NCBI RefSeq assembly: GCF_009761675.1
Contig: NZ_QUZH01000003.1
Coordinates: 62,001-126,000 of the forward strand
Direction: 5' to 3'
DNA from: Bhargavaea sp. CC-171006
GTDB taxonomy: Bacteria; Bacillota; Bacilli; Bacillales_A; Planococcaceae
DNA length: 64,000 nt
The notes beneath the pieces are model-generated. The model was not told the DNA's origin and did no database searches. It saw only the letters and a list, made by a program, of their open reading frames with translations. A program made the translations under genes and the position numbers. Shown here piece by piece: positions 25,097-34,754 of this stretch. Positions within the stretch are counted from its first letter, which is position 1. Each line of letters opens with the position of its first letter.

Positions 25097-25783
25097 TCAG
25101 ATGACAATGTCTAAAAGTTCTTCTAGCCTACTGATTTCATACGTGGGAACAATCGGTGTTTGGTTTTCCTTGTTGGCCGGATTAAACCAACACGTGTCCA
25201 CTCCAGCGTTCAGTCCGCCCTGAATATCAGAAGTCAGAGAGTCTCCTACCATCAACACGGAAGAGCGGTCCGTGACCTGTAGCTGCTCAAACGCGTAATC
25301 AAAGATCTCTTTTTGTGGTTTCCGGAATCCCGTCTCTTCCGAGATGATGATCTGCTCAAACGCATCTTTGAATGGGGATTGCCGGATTCTGGACAACTGC
25401 ACATCCTTGAAGCCGTTTGTAATGATGGCCAGACGCTTGTGGGACAAGGCTTCGATGACCTTCTCGGCTCCGGGGACCAGATGCATCTGTTCACCAAGAA
25501 AACCTAAGTAATCCTGATTAAAAACGACTGCATCCATATCCAGCTCATGTTCCAGAAACAATCTCCTGAACCGTTCAGACCCCAAGTCACCCAGGCTAAG
25601 TTTTCCGTTTTCCAGGTCGCGCCACAGGCCCTCACTGATTGTCCGGTAGCTATTCCTGTATCGCTCAAGACCATCAGGCAACTCATATTTGCCGAACACA
25701 CTGCCGAATGCCGCCTGCTCGGACTTGTCGAAGTCCATAAGTGTGTCATCCACATCGAACAAAATCACATCATACTGTTTCAT
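25097..25783 (-). CDS. HAD-superfamily phosphatase, YjjG/YfnB type
   Basis: This 228-residue protein has HAD motif I FDVDDTLMDF, motif II in IITNGFK, the lysine in GFRKPQKEIFDYA and motif IV MVGDSLTSDIQGG. Length and motif wording match the noncanonical pyrimidine nucleotidase YjjG (YfnB in B. subtilis), which removes phosphate from modified pyrimidine nucleotides. AGGGGGG precedes the ATG. It is monocistronic. Confidence 0.88.
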   Translation of the reverse strand: MKQYDVILFDVDDTLMDFDKSEQAAFGSVFGKYELPDGLERYRNSYRTISEGLWRDLENGKLSLGDLGSERFRRLFLEHELDMDAVVFNQDYLGFLGEQMHLVPGAEKVIEALSHKRLAIITNGFKDVQLSRIRQSPFKDAFEQIIISEETGFRKPQKEIFDYAFEQLQVTDRSSVLMVGDSLTSDIQGGLNAGVDTCWFNPANKENQTPIVPTYEISRLEELLDIVI

Positions 25784-25832
25784 ACAAGTCCCCCCCTTTT
25801 CGCCTGTTCGCTATTGCCAATCAAAATGAAAA

Positions 25833-25857
25833 AGCCTTCTCATTCAGAAAAGGCTCT
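25833..25857 (-). terminator. Terminator of the dus gene
   Basis: AGCCTTtTC / GAgAAGGCT stem 16 bases past the stop, with TTTTT on the minus strand. Confidence 0.7.
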
Positions 25858-25872
25858 TTACTGCTTGTCCGA

Positions 25873-26835
25873 TCAGTCTTCAGATTCAAACTGGTCCAGA
25901 AGTGCCCGTACTTCATCGGTCGATTTTGTCTGCATTAATTGGTTCCTTAACGAGCCGGCACCGTGGAATCCTTTGACGTAGATCTTGAAGAAGCGGTGAA
26001 GGGCGGTGACGGAGCGCGGTATTTCCCCAATGTATTGATCGTGCAGGTCAAGGTGCAGCCTTAGGAGGTCCAGGTATTCCTTCGTGCTGTGCTCCTTCTG
26101 CTCTTTCTCGAAGGCAAACGGATTCTTGAAGATGCCACGGCCGATCATGACGCCGTCCACGCCGTACTTCTCCACGAGCTCAATGCCCTTCTGGCGATCA
26201 GGGATATCCCCGTTGATCGTCAGCAACGTATCGGGCGCTACACGGTCACGCAGTTCCTTGATTTCCGGAATCAGTTCCCAGTGTGCATCAACCTGACTCA
26301 TTTCCTTTCTCGTACGCAGGTGGATCGAGAGGTTCGCGATGTCCTGCTCCAGGATATGCGCCAGCCATTCCTGCCACTCATCGACCTCATTAAAGCCAAG
26401 ACGGGTCTTCACGCTGACAGGAAGACCGCCAGCTTTGGCCGCCTGGATCAGTTCCGCTGCTGTGTCCGGCCGCAGGATCAGTCCGCTGCCCTTCCCTCTT
26501 GTCGCCACGTTCGGTACTGGGCAGCCCATATTAATATCAAGGCCGCTGAATCCCATCTCCGCCATGCCGATGCTCATCTGACGGAAATACTCAGGCTTGT
26601 CCCCCCAGATATGCGCCACCATCGGCTGCTCGTCTTCCGTGAACAGCAGGCGGCCGCGAACGCTATTGATTCCCTCCGGATGGCAGTAGCTGTCCGAGTT
26701 CGTGAACTCGGTGAAAAACACATCCGGCCTGCCGGCGTCGGCGACGACATGGCGAAACACCACATCCGTCACATCTTCCATCGGGGCAAGCACAAAAAAT
26801 GGCCGTGGTAAATCACGCCAGAAATTTTCTTTCAT
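25873..26835 (-). CDS. tRNA-dihydrouridine synthase
   Basis: This 320-residue FMN enzyme reduces specific uridines in t[18 protein letters not shown] at the start, [20 protein letters not shown] with the catalytic cysteine, VSVKTRLGF and [12 protein letters not shown] are the conserved Dus blocks. The type resembles the second Dus paralogue of Firmicutes (YfjN-like). A weak promoter (TTACTA-N17-TATAGT) may lie near 26885-26915. Confidence 0.92.
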   Translation of the reverse strand: MKENFWRDLPRPFFVLAPMEDVTDVVFRHVVADAGRPDVFFTEFTNSDSYCHPEGINSVRGRLLFTEDEQPMVAHIWGDKPEYFRQMSIGMAEMGFSGLDINMGCPVPNVATRGKGSGLILRPDTAAELIQAAKAGGLPVSVKTRLGFNEVDEWQEWLAHILEQDIANLSIHLRTRKEMSQVDAHWELIPEIKELRDRVAPDTLLTINGDIPDRQKGIELVEKYGVDGVMIGRGIFKNPFAFEKEQKEHSTKEYLDLLRLHLDLHDQYIGEIPRSVTALHRFFKIYVKGFHGAGSLRNQLMQTKSTDEVRALLDQFESED

Positions 26836-26948
26836 TTCTTACTCCAGTCCTCTCGTTGCGGATACAAGTAAACGCATAACCATTGCTGTTTTGCTCATTT
26901 GACATGCACTACTATAAACGATTTTCGATCCTTTAGTAAATATTTTGG

Positions 26949-27731
26949 TTACATATATTTTTCTATAAGGGCAAAAATATATGCGGTGTTTTGTGATTTA
27001 CTGCTTACCTCGTGCCTGATTCCAGCCTCTTTATTTTTCCAACGATCATAGTACGAATTCACAAAAATAAAATCACTTTTGGAGATTGGCCTTTGCATGG
27101 ACAGCTTGCTGGACGGCTGATTATTCGTGGCCTTGTCAACATATAAATACCCGTTATTTGTTGAAACGGTAAACCAAAGACCCGTTGATGTTTGTAATTC
27201 AGTTCCTGTTGACGGAATTTCTGTAATCAACCGATTCCACAACGCTTCGCCCTGCAATTTCTCTTTACGGACCGTTGGTGCAGCAATTGACCAATTACTG
27301 TTTACTTCAACACCGGCGTCCTTCAGAAGATTGTACAAAGGACATCTTTTTTCGACCGCCTCTTTAAGACGTTCCAAAGCCTCCTCATCTTCCCCGGTCT
27401 CGACCACGATATTCAGCTCAACAGACTGAAAATAAGTCTGTACGTCTTCCACGCCGCGGAAACCGCGCGGATCCAAGGTTCCGGAAGCGTCGTACTCGAG
27501 TCCCTCATAGTTGAAGTTTTGTTCCTTCGCCACATAAGAAGTCATGATCGACGTGCAGGCCGAGAGCGCGCCAAGGAAATACTCGAGGGGGTTGGGACCG
27601 GTGTTGGTGCCGCCGAGCCGCTCAGGTTCATCAACGGAAAAAGCCGGAAGGTCCCTCACACTGACCGTATTCTCCAAGCCCTTACCCGCTCTGCCGTTTA
27701 CATGCAGTACGGCCATCTGGTTTTGTGTCAT
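26949..27731 (-). CDS. OsmC/Ohr-family protein with an unusual C-terminal extension
   Basis: Residues 1-150 are an OsmC domain with the two peroxidatic cysteines, C59 in GALSACTS and C130 in EKRCPLYNLL, which reduce organic hydroperoxides. About 105 further residues follow, from KLQGEALWNRLITEIPS to the stop. They contain TGLWFTVSTNNGYLYV, KPISKSDF-like (RPISKSDFIFV) and NTAYIFALIEKY, and look like a separate small domain I cannot name. OsmC proteins usually end near residue 140. DNA of the extension is more AT-rich than the OsmC part. The ATG at 27731 is preceded by AGGAGA. Confidence 0.85.
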   Translation of the reverse strand: MTQNQMAVLHVNGRAGKGLENTVSVRDLPAFSVDEPERLGGTNTGPNPLEYFLGALSACTSIMTSYVAKEQNFNYEGLEYDASGTLDPRGFRGVEDVQTYFQSVELNIVVETGEDEEALERLKEAVEKRCPLYNLLKDAGVEVNSNWSIAAPTVRKEKLQGEALWNRLITEIPSTGTELQTSTGLWFTVSTNNGYLYVDKATNNQPSSKLSMQRPISKSDFIFVNSYYDRWKNKEAGIRHEVSSKSQNTAYIFALIEKYM

Positions 27732-27852
27732 GCTGATTCTCCTGTCACGTGATTTTTGTGTTACATGCCTAGGAGCATGCGCTGCTATTGAATGTTTATA
27801 GTGTAGCATGATTTTTTCCTGGGGCGGGTTGTCTCGGATTGGGATCAAAAGC

Positions 27853-28344
27853 TTAGTGGTCCGAAAAAGGGATGCTCAAAAACTGGAAAGCATACGCCAA
27901 TTTTCTCGCAAAGTCGAGAGGCGGTTCAACCGACTGAATATGAACATACATGATTAATGGATTTGTGAATAGCCAATGATTATGGAGCGCACTGACGATC
28001 AGCCCGTACTGCGACAATGTTCGAATGAATACTGGAACTTCCTCCTGGAGAACGGCAACTTCCGCCAGATTCAACGCACGGCCAGTTTGATCGAGAGATT
28101 CGAACGACACATTGGCCGTCATAAGCCGGGTGCTTTTTTTCCCTAGAACGGTGGTGTTCATTGTCCGATGAAGAGAAACCGTACATCCCCCTTTTTCCCA
28201 CTTGCCCTGACCATTGAGAATCTGCGCAAATTGTTTGCAGAGTTGATCGTTATCAACCACTATCCCCGTCCCCTTTATCAGTTCTCCGTCATTTCTGTAG
28301 CATACGGAAACTTTTCGGGATCTGTGAAGAATGGTTTTCAGCAT
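27853..28344 (-). CDS. DUF1259 (LppY/LpqO-like) protein
   Basis: This 163-residue protein matches the DUF1259 pattern: an early GTGIVV, then GKWEKGGCTVSLHRT, LNLAEVAVLQEEVPVFIRTL and VSALHNHWLFTNPLIMYVHI, the most conserved segment with histidines. Family members often have a lipoprotein signal; this one does not. Its 5' end is divergent from the TPP enzyme gene. Function unknown. Confidence 0.8.
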   Translation of the reverse strand: MLKTILHRSRKVSVCYRNDGELIKGTGIVVDNDQLCKQFAQILNGQGKWEKGGCTVSLHRTMNTTVLGKKSTRLMTANVSFESLDQTGRALNLAEVAVLQEEVPVFIRTLSQYGLIVSALHNHWLFTNPLIMYVHIQSVEPPLDFARKLAYAFQFLSIPFSDH

Positions 28345-28422
28345 TTTGCCAGCGAGTTTGCCTGGTATCCGTTAGTGGAAGAACTAATGGTAGTAAAAAT
28401 GGAATCGACGAGGAGGTTCATT

Positions 28423-30039
28423 TTGGCAAAAACAGAACAAACCGTTGCAGAATTGTTGCTTGATCAACTGGCGATGTACGGCGTGAAACGGATCTATGGG
28501 GTCGTTGGCGATGCCACGATCGGGTTCATCGACGCACTGGCCAAACAGGATAAGATCCAGTTCGTAACAACCAAACATGAGTCAACGGCTGCCTTCATGG
28601 CATCCGCCGAAGCGAAGCTGACCGGAGGGCTGGGCATCTGTACGGCGACGATGGGCCCGGGAGCGACCAATCTTCTGAACGGGCTGGGTGATGCCCATGC
28701 AGACCGCGCACCTGTCCTTGCCCTCACCGGACAGGCCCCCACTGACAAATACGGAACAGCGACTCCGCAGTTCATCAACCAGCAGGATCTAATGAAGCCG
28801 TTTGTCGCTTATTCCGAGAACCTGGCAAGTGCGGATGCGGCGGTCGACCTCCTTGAAAAAGCGGTGGCCACTTCTCTCAGGCAACGGGCGGTCACCCACC
28901 TGTCCGTGCCAAAGGATCTGTTCATGGAGAAGACAACGGAAAAACCTCGTCCATTGGCCGAAGTCATACAAGGCACCACCGTCTTTACGGCAGAAAGTCT
29001 GGAAAAGGCGGCGACCATCATGAAATCAGCAAAACGGCCGATGATTCTGGCCGGTTCCGGGGCCGCCGGGTCCTCCGAAGAACTTCAGAAACTGGCCGAA
29101 TTATGGGGCGCCGGCATCCTGGCAAGCCTGGGTGGCAAAGGATTGTTTGAAGAATCCGCTCCACTCATGCTGCAAGGAATCGGCGAAGGCGGCAATCCGC
29201 ATGCTTCCGAGTTATTTAAGGAATCGGATGTGGTCCTTCTTGCGGGAACCACTTGGTGGCCTGAAGGGCATGTGCCGACTAATGCCCGGTTGATCCAGAT
29301 TGATCCCCACTTTAACCAGGTCGAAAAGAATATTCCTGTGGAACTGGGAATCGTCGGCACATCGGAAGAAGTGCTTCCTTTATTAAATGGGCATCTTGAA
29401 GGCTTCTCCCGTTCTGATGACTGGGTGGCCCGGTGCCAGGAAGTCAAAGAAAAATGGGCCCGGCAGAATGAGGAGGAAGGAAACAGCGAAGGATTCCCTG
29501 TCCACCCTTCACGGATCATCCGTGCGCTCGACAAAACCGTTGCGCCGGACGCCATCCTTGCGTTGGATACAGGAGACAACACCGTATGGACAAACCGCAA
29601 CTTCCGGCAGACCAACCAGAAGACCGTATTCTCCGGCTACTGGCGGACCATGGGCTTCGGACTCCCTGCCGCTATGACAGCCAAACTGATCCATCCGGAC
29701 AAACAGATCGTCGCGATTGTCGGTGACGGAGGACTCCAGATGGTGCTCGCAGATCTGATGACCGCCATCCGGTACGGACTCGATATCACTGTCGTTGTCC
29801 TGAACAACGAATCCCTGCAGATGGAGAAAGACAAAATCGATGTAATGGGGACAAAAGACATCGGAACAGACCTCACCAACCCTGACTTCGTCAAACTTGC
29901 AGAAGCGTGTGGTTGGAAAGCATTCCGACCCGAGTCGGATACGAAGATTGAATCAGTGCTGGAAGAAGCACTCAATTCAAACGGTCCGTCACTCGTGGAT
30001 ATCCCCACAGCTCAGGTATTTTTCCCTGAGACGGAATAA
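28423..30039 (+). CDS. Thiamine-diphosphate-dependent enzyme, YdaP-like pyruvate oxidase
   Basis: This 538-residue enzyme has the three-domain layout of the acetolactate synthase/pyruvate oxidase family. The ThDP glutamate is in TTKHESTAAFMA, and the ThDP-Mg motif is GDGGLQMVLADLMTAIRYGLDITVVVLNN (GDG to NN). The overall sequence matches B. subtilis YdaP, a SigB-controlled general stress protein annotated as pyruvate oxidase. The TTG at 28423 is chosen because AGGAGG lies 6 bases upstream; the open frame extends far upstream through the divergent DUF1259 gene. Exact reaction unproven. Confidence 0.88.
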   Translation: MAKTEQTVAELLLDQLAMYGVKRIYGVVGDATIGFIDALAKQDKIQFVTTKHESTAAFMASAEAKLTGGLGICTATMGPGATNLLNGLGDAHADRAPVLALTGQAPTDKYGTATPQFINQQDLMKPFVAYSENLASADAAVDLLEKAVATSLRQRAVTHLSVPKDLFMEKTTEKPRPLAEVIQGTTVFTAESLEKAATIMKSAKRPMILAGSGAAGSSEELQKLAELWGAGILASLGGKGLFEESAPLMLQGIGEGGNPHASELFKESDVVLLAGTTWWPEGHVPTNARLIQIDPHFNQVEKNIPVELGIVGTSEEVLPLLNGHLEGFSRSDDWVARCQEVKEKWARQNEEEGNSEGFPVHPSRIIRALDKTVAPDAILALDTGDNTVWTNRNFRQTNQKTVFSGYWRTMGFGLPAAMTAKLIHPDKQIVAIVGDGGLQMVLADLMTAIRYGLDITVVVLNNESLQMEKDKIDVMGTKDIGTDLTNPDFVKLAEACGWKAFRPESDTKIESVLEEALNSNGPSLVDIPTAQVFFPETE

Positions 30040-30112
30040 ACAGAAACGGCGGCCGTAAATCAACGGACACTCATCTTTTCTACAGGCTCATCCATGTGTA
30101 CAGGATTCAAAA

Positions 30113-30142
30113 AAGCCCGTTCACAGTTAAGTGGACGGGCTT
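30113..30142 (-). terminator. Terminator oriented to the minus strand at the left edge of the AT-rich island
   Basis: AAGCCCGTcCAC / GTGaACGGGCTT stem, followed on the minus strand by TTTTTT. It serves the small open frame at 30154-30273 rather than the plus-strand TPP gene. Confidence 0.65.
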
Positions 30143-30153
30143 CCTCGATTACT

Positions 30154-30273
30154 CTAGAATTTCACCGCTTCAGGAATATCTGACAACTGCACTTCATCGT
30201 AGGGAGTTAGCTCATTTTCTTTATTCAAGTACAAGTACAGCATCAAACAAACGTCTTCATGCAGCACTTTCAT
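30154..30273 (-). pseudogene. Short open frame, probable 3' remnant of a lost gene
   Basis: A 39-residue frame runs from MKVLHEDVCLMLYLYLNKE to LSDIPEAVKF and a stop, ending 12 bases before a proper terminator. There is no ribosome site and an in-frame TAG lies three codons upstream. The sequence has normal protein character. I read it as the surviving 3' end of a minus-strand gene whose 5' part was lost when the AT-rich island arrived. A very small intact gene is the alternative. Confidence 0.4.
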
Positions 30274-30299
30274 TGCTGTGAACTACACGGCGACAGAAC

Positions 30300-33200
30300 C
30301 GTATTGTTGACATTTGTTAATTTAATACTTTAAATTTTTTTCATCTGAAATATACTTTTGGAACATACCCTTATTATAATCTACTGTATACCACCATTCA
30401 TGATAGTGGCTTTTAGCAACTTTTTCAGCATAGACGCCCCACATTAACGAGTAATCATTTTCTTCAATGAATTTTATTAAATTTTCCTTTTTTATTAACA
30501 AACAACTGTCATATCCTAATAGTCTAGCATCAAAACATATTATATCTCCATTTTCATCTTGCCAGACTCCTTCAGTTTGTTGTTTTAAAGCAAAATGATC
30601 AACAATAATTTGAGCTGGCAGTACATAAGTCACACTATCGCCGTCATCGAATGAGTGATCTGTTTCCCAGAAATACTCATGACAAGCAGGTAATACATCA
30701 TTATCCTTGTAGCTGGCTCTCTCTTTTTCAAAGTCACTATAAGATTCACTCCAATAATGCTCATAAGCAAAAATATTGTATGAGCTTGGCAATGGTACGC
30801 CATTGCCATCAATAGACTCCCTTCTTCTCTTTACAACTTCCTCTTTATTGCTACTTTTAACAAAAAATGCACTTGCCCGGAATATTATCGAGTCTCTTTC
30901 ATTATAAGGAACATCCTCTTTTTTTATTGCCCAATTAAAATGTGAAAATAATGCAAGAAAATTAGTGTTATTAAGCTCTAACTCCAAATACTTATGTGTA
31001 TCATCGAAAAGTGAACCATCTTTTACCCATTCAATTGTTGTTTCTGTTGGTAGCTGGCTTGGAATTAATTCTAATTCTTTTTCTTTAATACCTTTCAATA
31101 AAAAAGTTGGATCAATATCACGCATAGTTGGTTCCCAAGGTCCAGAGTATTTTGGATTAAAGGTTTTGTTAACTTTAATTATATGTTCTTCTTCATTAAG
31201 AATATCCTCGATTTCTTCTTCTAGTTCTTCCTTACCTTCAATTACAGCCCACTGTTTTAGTATATTTCTCTCTTTATATTCTCCATATTCCTTCGTATAT
31301 ATTTTTTCTTCTTTAAATGTCGGAAAGTTATCAGTCAGCTTTGCCATTAATTCATGGAATGCAATCCATTGATATTTCTTGCCAATCCTTTCAGTTACAT
31401 TCGAATGTCTATCAAAACTACTGACACGCATGTCAAATTCCCCATGTAGTCCGATATCATACCCCATTTCAAAAACTCTTTTTATCGCTATATTACTTAG
31501 ATCTTGGTCACTATCAAATTGATTTTTCCATGCTGTAACTTTTGAACCAAAAACATATCTACCGAAATCTCCATATCCACCGACACCTCTACCATATTCA
31601 GTTGTCATAGAAGAAATTATTCTATTAACTGAGTATGCTTCTCGAGTGTTATTATCTTTAGTATATTCTTTTTCTAATTGATCAATTTCATCGTTCGTAG
31701 GGATTTTTTTATACCACTTGCTCTTATAAGGTGGAGTAATTTTTTCTCTATCTAATTCAGGTAAGTCATAGCTTAATAATATAAATTCAATTGTTTGTCT
31801 AGCATAATCTCTTAATAAAACATGTGGATATACTTCACTCTTGCAAAAAATTTCTTTGTATATATATTTTGCAATGTTAGGATGTACTTGATGATTCTTG
31901 CTTCTAACTACCCCTCCCAATACAGCTGCATATAGTCTCTCTAAAATGTATGGATCATCAACAGAATTAAATTTGTGCAATATGTTTAGTACTGTTTCGG
32001 GGAACTCTTTAAATAAAATTACTAAACTCTTCGTACTAGAATCCCTAACCTCTTTATTTGTAGAGCTTAAAAACCAAATCAATGTTATTTGGTATAATTC
32101 CACTGTCTTAGGATTTATCCTAGTGCTATTTTCCCTAACCCAGTTAATAATTTTTAAAATATCGATATTCCTACTTGATATTTTTGTAGTCCAAAAAGCG
32201 TCTCTTATCGGCATTGCGTTTCCTGACAAGATTTTAAATAATGCATTAGCGTTTAATGGATGTTCTAATACGCAACTTTTCTGAATTAAAACATCTAAAA
32301 AACTTTCTAGAGTATATTTATAATGGAATATATGTTTGTTTATATATTCTTTGGTGATTTCAGTAATGCTTGATCCATCTCTCCAAATTAAGCTATTGTT
32401 AAATGACTCCATAAAAGTAAAGTCTTCTTTATATGTAGGGAAAACTTCAAATAACTCAATATGAAACTCATCTGCTAAGACAACCATTAATGCCTCTAAC
32501 AATCCAACGTTAAAGGATACATCGGCTTCTGTGTTAAAGTATTTTTTGATATTTTTATCTGTACTAATGCTTTTAATTAATTCTTCTCTCGTCCGGTCTT
32601 TTGTTTTGTATCGTTCCAGTAGATAATTGGCCAACAAATAATCACCCATGCGCTCATAGGCAAAATAGACAATTCGTTCTCCTTTATAATCAACCGAGTC
32701 CATTAATATATTTTCCTGAATTAAGGCTTCTAACACTTTTGTTTCAAATCTTGTAAAGTCTGCAGCAACTTGTCTTATTGCTCTATAAACATCCATATAA
32801 TCCATTTCTCTATAAACAGACTTATGTTGTACGCTTATTACTTCCCGAAGTATCTCATGTACTACAGTAAGATTTGAGTCAAAATCCAACCTATTATAAT
32901 CAGACAACTTTTTATTTGCGTCATCTATTATAAATGCAAACAGGTTAGATATTTTAAGGTTCTGATCAAATGAATTATGATCTCTACTGGCATGTAATTC
33001 ACATACAAGTTTCAGAAATAACGGATTGTTATACTCTGGGTTTAATAAAGGGAAAGCTGGTTCTTCAATTTTATAGTAGGAACAAAAAGCTGTAATTGGA
33101 CTATAGTTGTCTTCACTAAAACCAAAATGCTCGAACTTCGTTATTTTATTAGTATCTATAAAATTTTCTGGGAGTATTTTGGATATAAAAGGAGTTCTAA

Positions 33201-34752
33201 TCGAAAAAACAAATGAAATACTTGGATAATCTTTTATCTTGTCTATGAACTTTTGGAGATGATTTCTCCAAAGTCCCCCTCTTCCTTCTCCTTCATTTAA
33301 TGCATCTATTATAAGAATCGCACGTTTATTAGTCCTCACTGCTTCCCTATTTATTGTTGAAAGAAATAGTTCAGTTGATCCTGTAAAATCCAAACTTTCT
33401 AGCATTTGTTTTAAAGGATCCATTTGACTCGAAAAATGTTGGCCCAAAAAAAGAAAGACAATATGGTTTTCTGCTCTTTTCTTTATTGCCATATCTGCTA
33501 ATAAATGCGACTTACCAATTCCAGCTTCTCCGCAAAATAATAAGTATGGATCATATAAACATTGGTAACATGTTTTATTTAAAAATTTCTTGAAGCTCAA
33601 AATTACCTTATCAATCTCTCCGAAATACTTTATTAGAGTATCTTTATCTTCTTTTTCAATGTTAGCTTCGTAAAAAGGATACGGATCTGACGATGATTGA
33701 ATCTTATCCAAAACTAAGTGTGCTTCTTTTAACAGGCTAAGCATTTCCTCGAACTTTTTATCACTATCGAGAAATTCTCTAATCTTAGTTAAATCCACAT
33801 TTATTCGGTTCATAAATTCACGATAAATCTCTTTGCCCTTGAGACTTCTTAAATTGCTTTCAATATTTTCCTCAATGCTATAAACAATCTTATTAAAATA
33901 TTTGTAGTTTTCTTCTATAAACCACTCACTCATTGTTAATGCTTCAAATACAAGCATATTTTCGGTCTCAATGTTTAGCTTAGGGGTATAGCGTGGACCT
34001 AGGGATGATATGCTAGCAGATAACTGATTATCAATTAAATTGTCCCTTAATATAGATGTATCTTGGCTATTAATATCTAATTCCTTCGACATTAGTTCTA
34101 TTATTTTATTCTGACTGTCGATATTTAGATCTAGAAACCTTTTAGTTAAATCTTTTGTTAATAAAATATCTTCCTTTGGGCTGAATTTAATATTATACGG
34201 ATTATAAAATACAGCGTTTTTAATGTTTTCATTCTGCTGCCCAATAAACAAAAACTTCATTTCATGGTCATTTTTTTTATAATCAGCTATTATATCTTTC
34301 GATAAAGATGATTCTATTTTTTTCTTTGTACAACTAGCAGAAACCTGAATTATTATTTTTAACTTACGATCAATCAAATCAATTCCTGCTGCATTTTGAT
34401 TTTCAGCATTCATGTTGGATAGATTAAATTCGAATAAATAGTTTAGTAAATCCCTATAAAAATTTTCTGCATGAACATTATCAGATAATAGGTTTAATCG
34501 ACCGTTTTCTTTTATATATTCATTTAGACTTACTAAATATTTTATAAACAAAGCCGTATTTTTGTTTCTATTCATCTCATCATCCATCCCCCAGTTTAAA
34601 TTAACCAAATTCAATTAGTTTTAATGTGCTTTAGATTTTTATTCCTTTATTCCTACTCTTCATACCTCCCCTTTAAATAAGAAGTGAGAGGTTGAACTAA
34701 GAATTTACTTATAATTTTCATTCATAAAAGTTTAAGTTTTATTGCAACATAC
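30300..34752. other. AT-rich island inserted between the ydaP-like gene and rlmCD
   Basis: Base composition shifts abruptly to AT-rich at about 30300 and back at the rlmCD stop (34755). The island holds one very large minus-strand gene and about 180 bases of AT-rich leader (34576-34754), in which I see no clear promoter. No integrase, transposase or obvious direct repeats are visible at the edges. Confidence 0.75.
30322..34575 (-). CDS. Avs-type STAND NTPase with N-terminal SMEK-like domain, probable antiphage protein
   Basis: The open frame runs from TTG 34614 (1430 residues); I place the start at ATG 34575, with ATG 34587 also possible, as no site has a good ribosome sequence. Numbered from the longest frame, residues 20-110 contain GIDLIDRKLKIIIQVSA and KKKIESSLSK, resembling the SMEK domain found at the N-terminus of Avs-like proteins. 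LGPRYTPKLNIET (205-217) is a motif common in such proteins. The Walker A loop is CGEAGIGKSHLLAD (361-374) and Walker B ILIIDALNEGEGRGGLW (433-449). The remaining ~950 residues are helical and probably sense a phage protein. AVAST proteins detect phage terminase or portal and then act through the N-terminal effector. The gene is much more AT-rich than its neighbours. Confidence 0.85.
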   Translation of the reverse strand: MNRNKNTALFIKYLVSLNEYIKENGRLNLLSDNVHAENFYRDLLNYLFEFNLSNMNAENQNAAGIDLIDRKLKIIIQVSASCTKKKIESSLSKDIIADYKKNDHEMKFLFIGQQNENIKNAVFYNPYNIKFSPKEDILLTKDLTKRFLDLNIDSQNKIIELMSKELDINSQDTSILRDNLIDNQLSASISSLGPRYTPKLNIETENMLVFEALTMSEWFIEENYKYFNKIVYSIEENIESNLRSLKGKEIYREFMNRINVDLTKIREFLDSDKKFEEMLSLLKEAHLVLDKIQSSSDPYPFYEANIEKEDKDTLIKYFGEIDKVILSFKKFLNKTCYQCLYDPYLLFCGEAGIGKSHLLADMAIKKRAENHIVFLFLGQHFSSQMDPLKQMLESLDFTGSTELFLSTINREAVRTNKRAILIIDALNEGEGRGGLWRNHLQKFIDKIKDYPSISFVFSIRTPFISKILPENFIDTNKITKFEHFGFSEDNYSPITAFCSYYKIEEPAFPLLNPEYNNPLFLKLVCELHASRDHNSFDQNLKISNLFAFIIDDANKKLSDYNRLDFDSNLTVVHEILREVISVQHKSVYREMDYMDVYRAIRQVAADFTRFETKVLEALIQENILMDSVDYKGERIVYFAYERMGDYLLANYLLERYKTKDRTREELIKSISTDKNIKKYFNTEADVSFNVGLLEALMVVLADEFHIELFEVFPTYKEDFTFMESFNNSLIWRDGSSITEITKEYINKHIFHYKYTLESFLDVLIQKSCVLEHPLNANALFKILSGNAMPIRDAFWTTKISSRNIDILKIINWVRENSTRINPKTVELYQITLIWFLSSTNKEVRDSSTKSLVILFKEFPETVLNILHKFNSVDDPYILERLYAAVLGGVVRSKNHQVHPNIAKYIYKEIFCKSEVYPHVLLRDYARQTIEFILLSYDLPELDREKITPPYKSKWYKKIPTNDEIDQLEKEYTKDNNTREAYSVNRIISSMTTEYGRGVGGYGDFGRYVFGSKVTAWKNQFDSDQDLSNIAIKRVFEMGYDIGLHGEFDMRVSSFDRHSNVTERIGKKYQWIAFHELMAKLTDNFPTFKEEKIYTKEYGEYKERNILKQWAVIEGKEELEEEIEDILNEEEHIIKVNKTFNPKYSGPWEPTMRDIDPTFLLKGIKEKELELIPSQLPTETTIEWVKDGSLFDDTHKYLELELNNTNFLALFSHFNWAIKKEDVPYNERDSIIFRASAFFVKSSNKEEVVKRRRESIDGNGVPLPSSYNIFAYEHYWSESYSDFEKERASYKDNDVLPACHEYFWETDHSFDDGDSVTYVLPAQIIVDHFALKQQTEGVWQDENGDIICFDARLLGYDSCLLIKKENLIKFIEENDYSLMWGVYAEKVAKSHYHEWWYTVDYNKGMFQKYISDEKNLKY

Positions 34753-34754
34753 CT

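Noticed and set aside
34640-34690. Short leader peptide (MKSRNKGIKI) before the Avs gene
   Set aside because: GGGGAGG is only one or two bases from the ATG, too close for initiation, and no attenuator hairpin follows.
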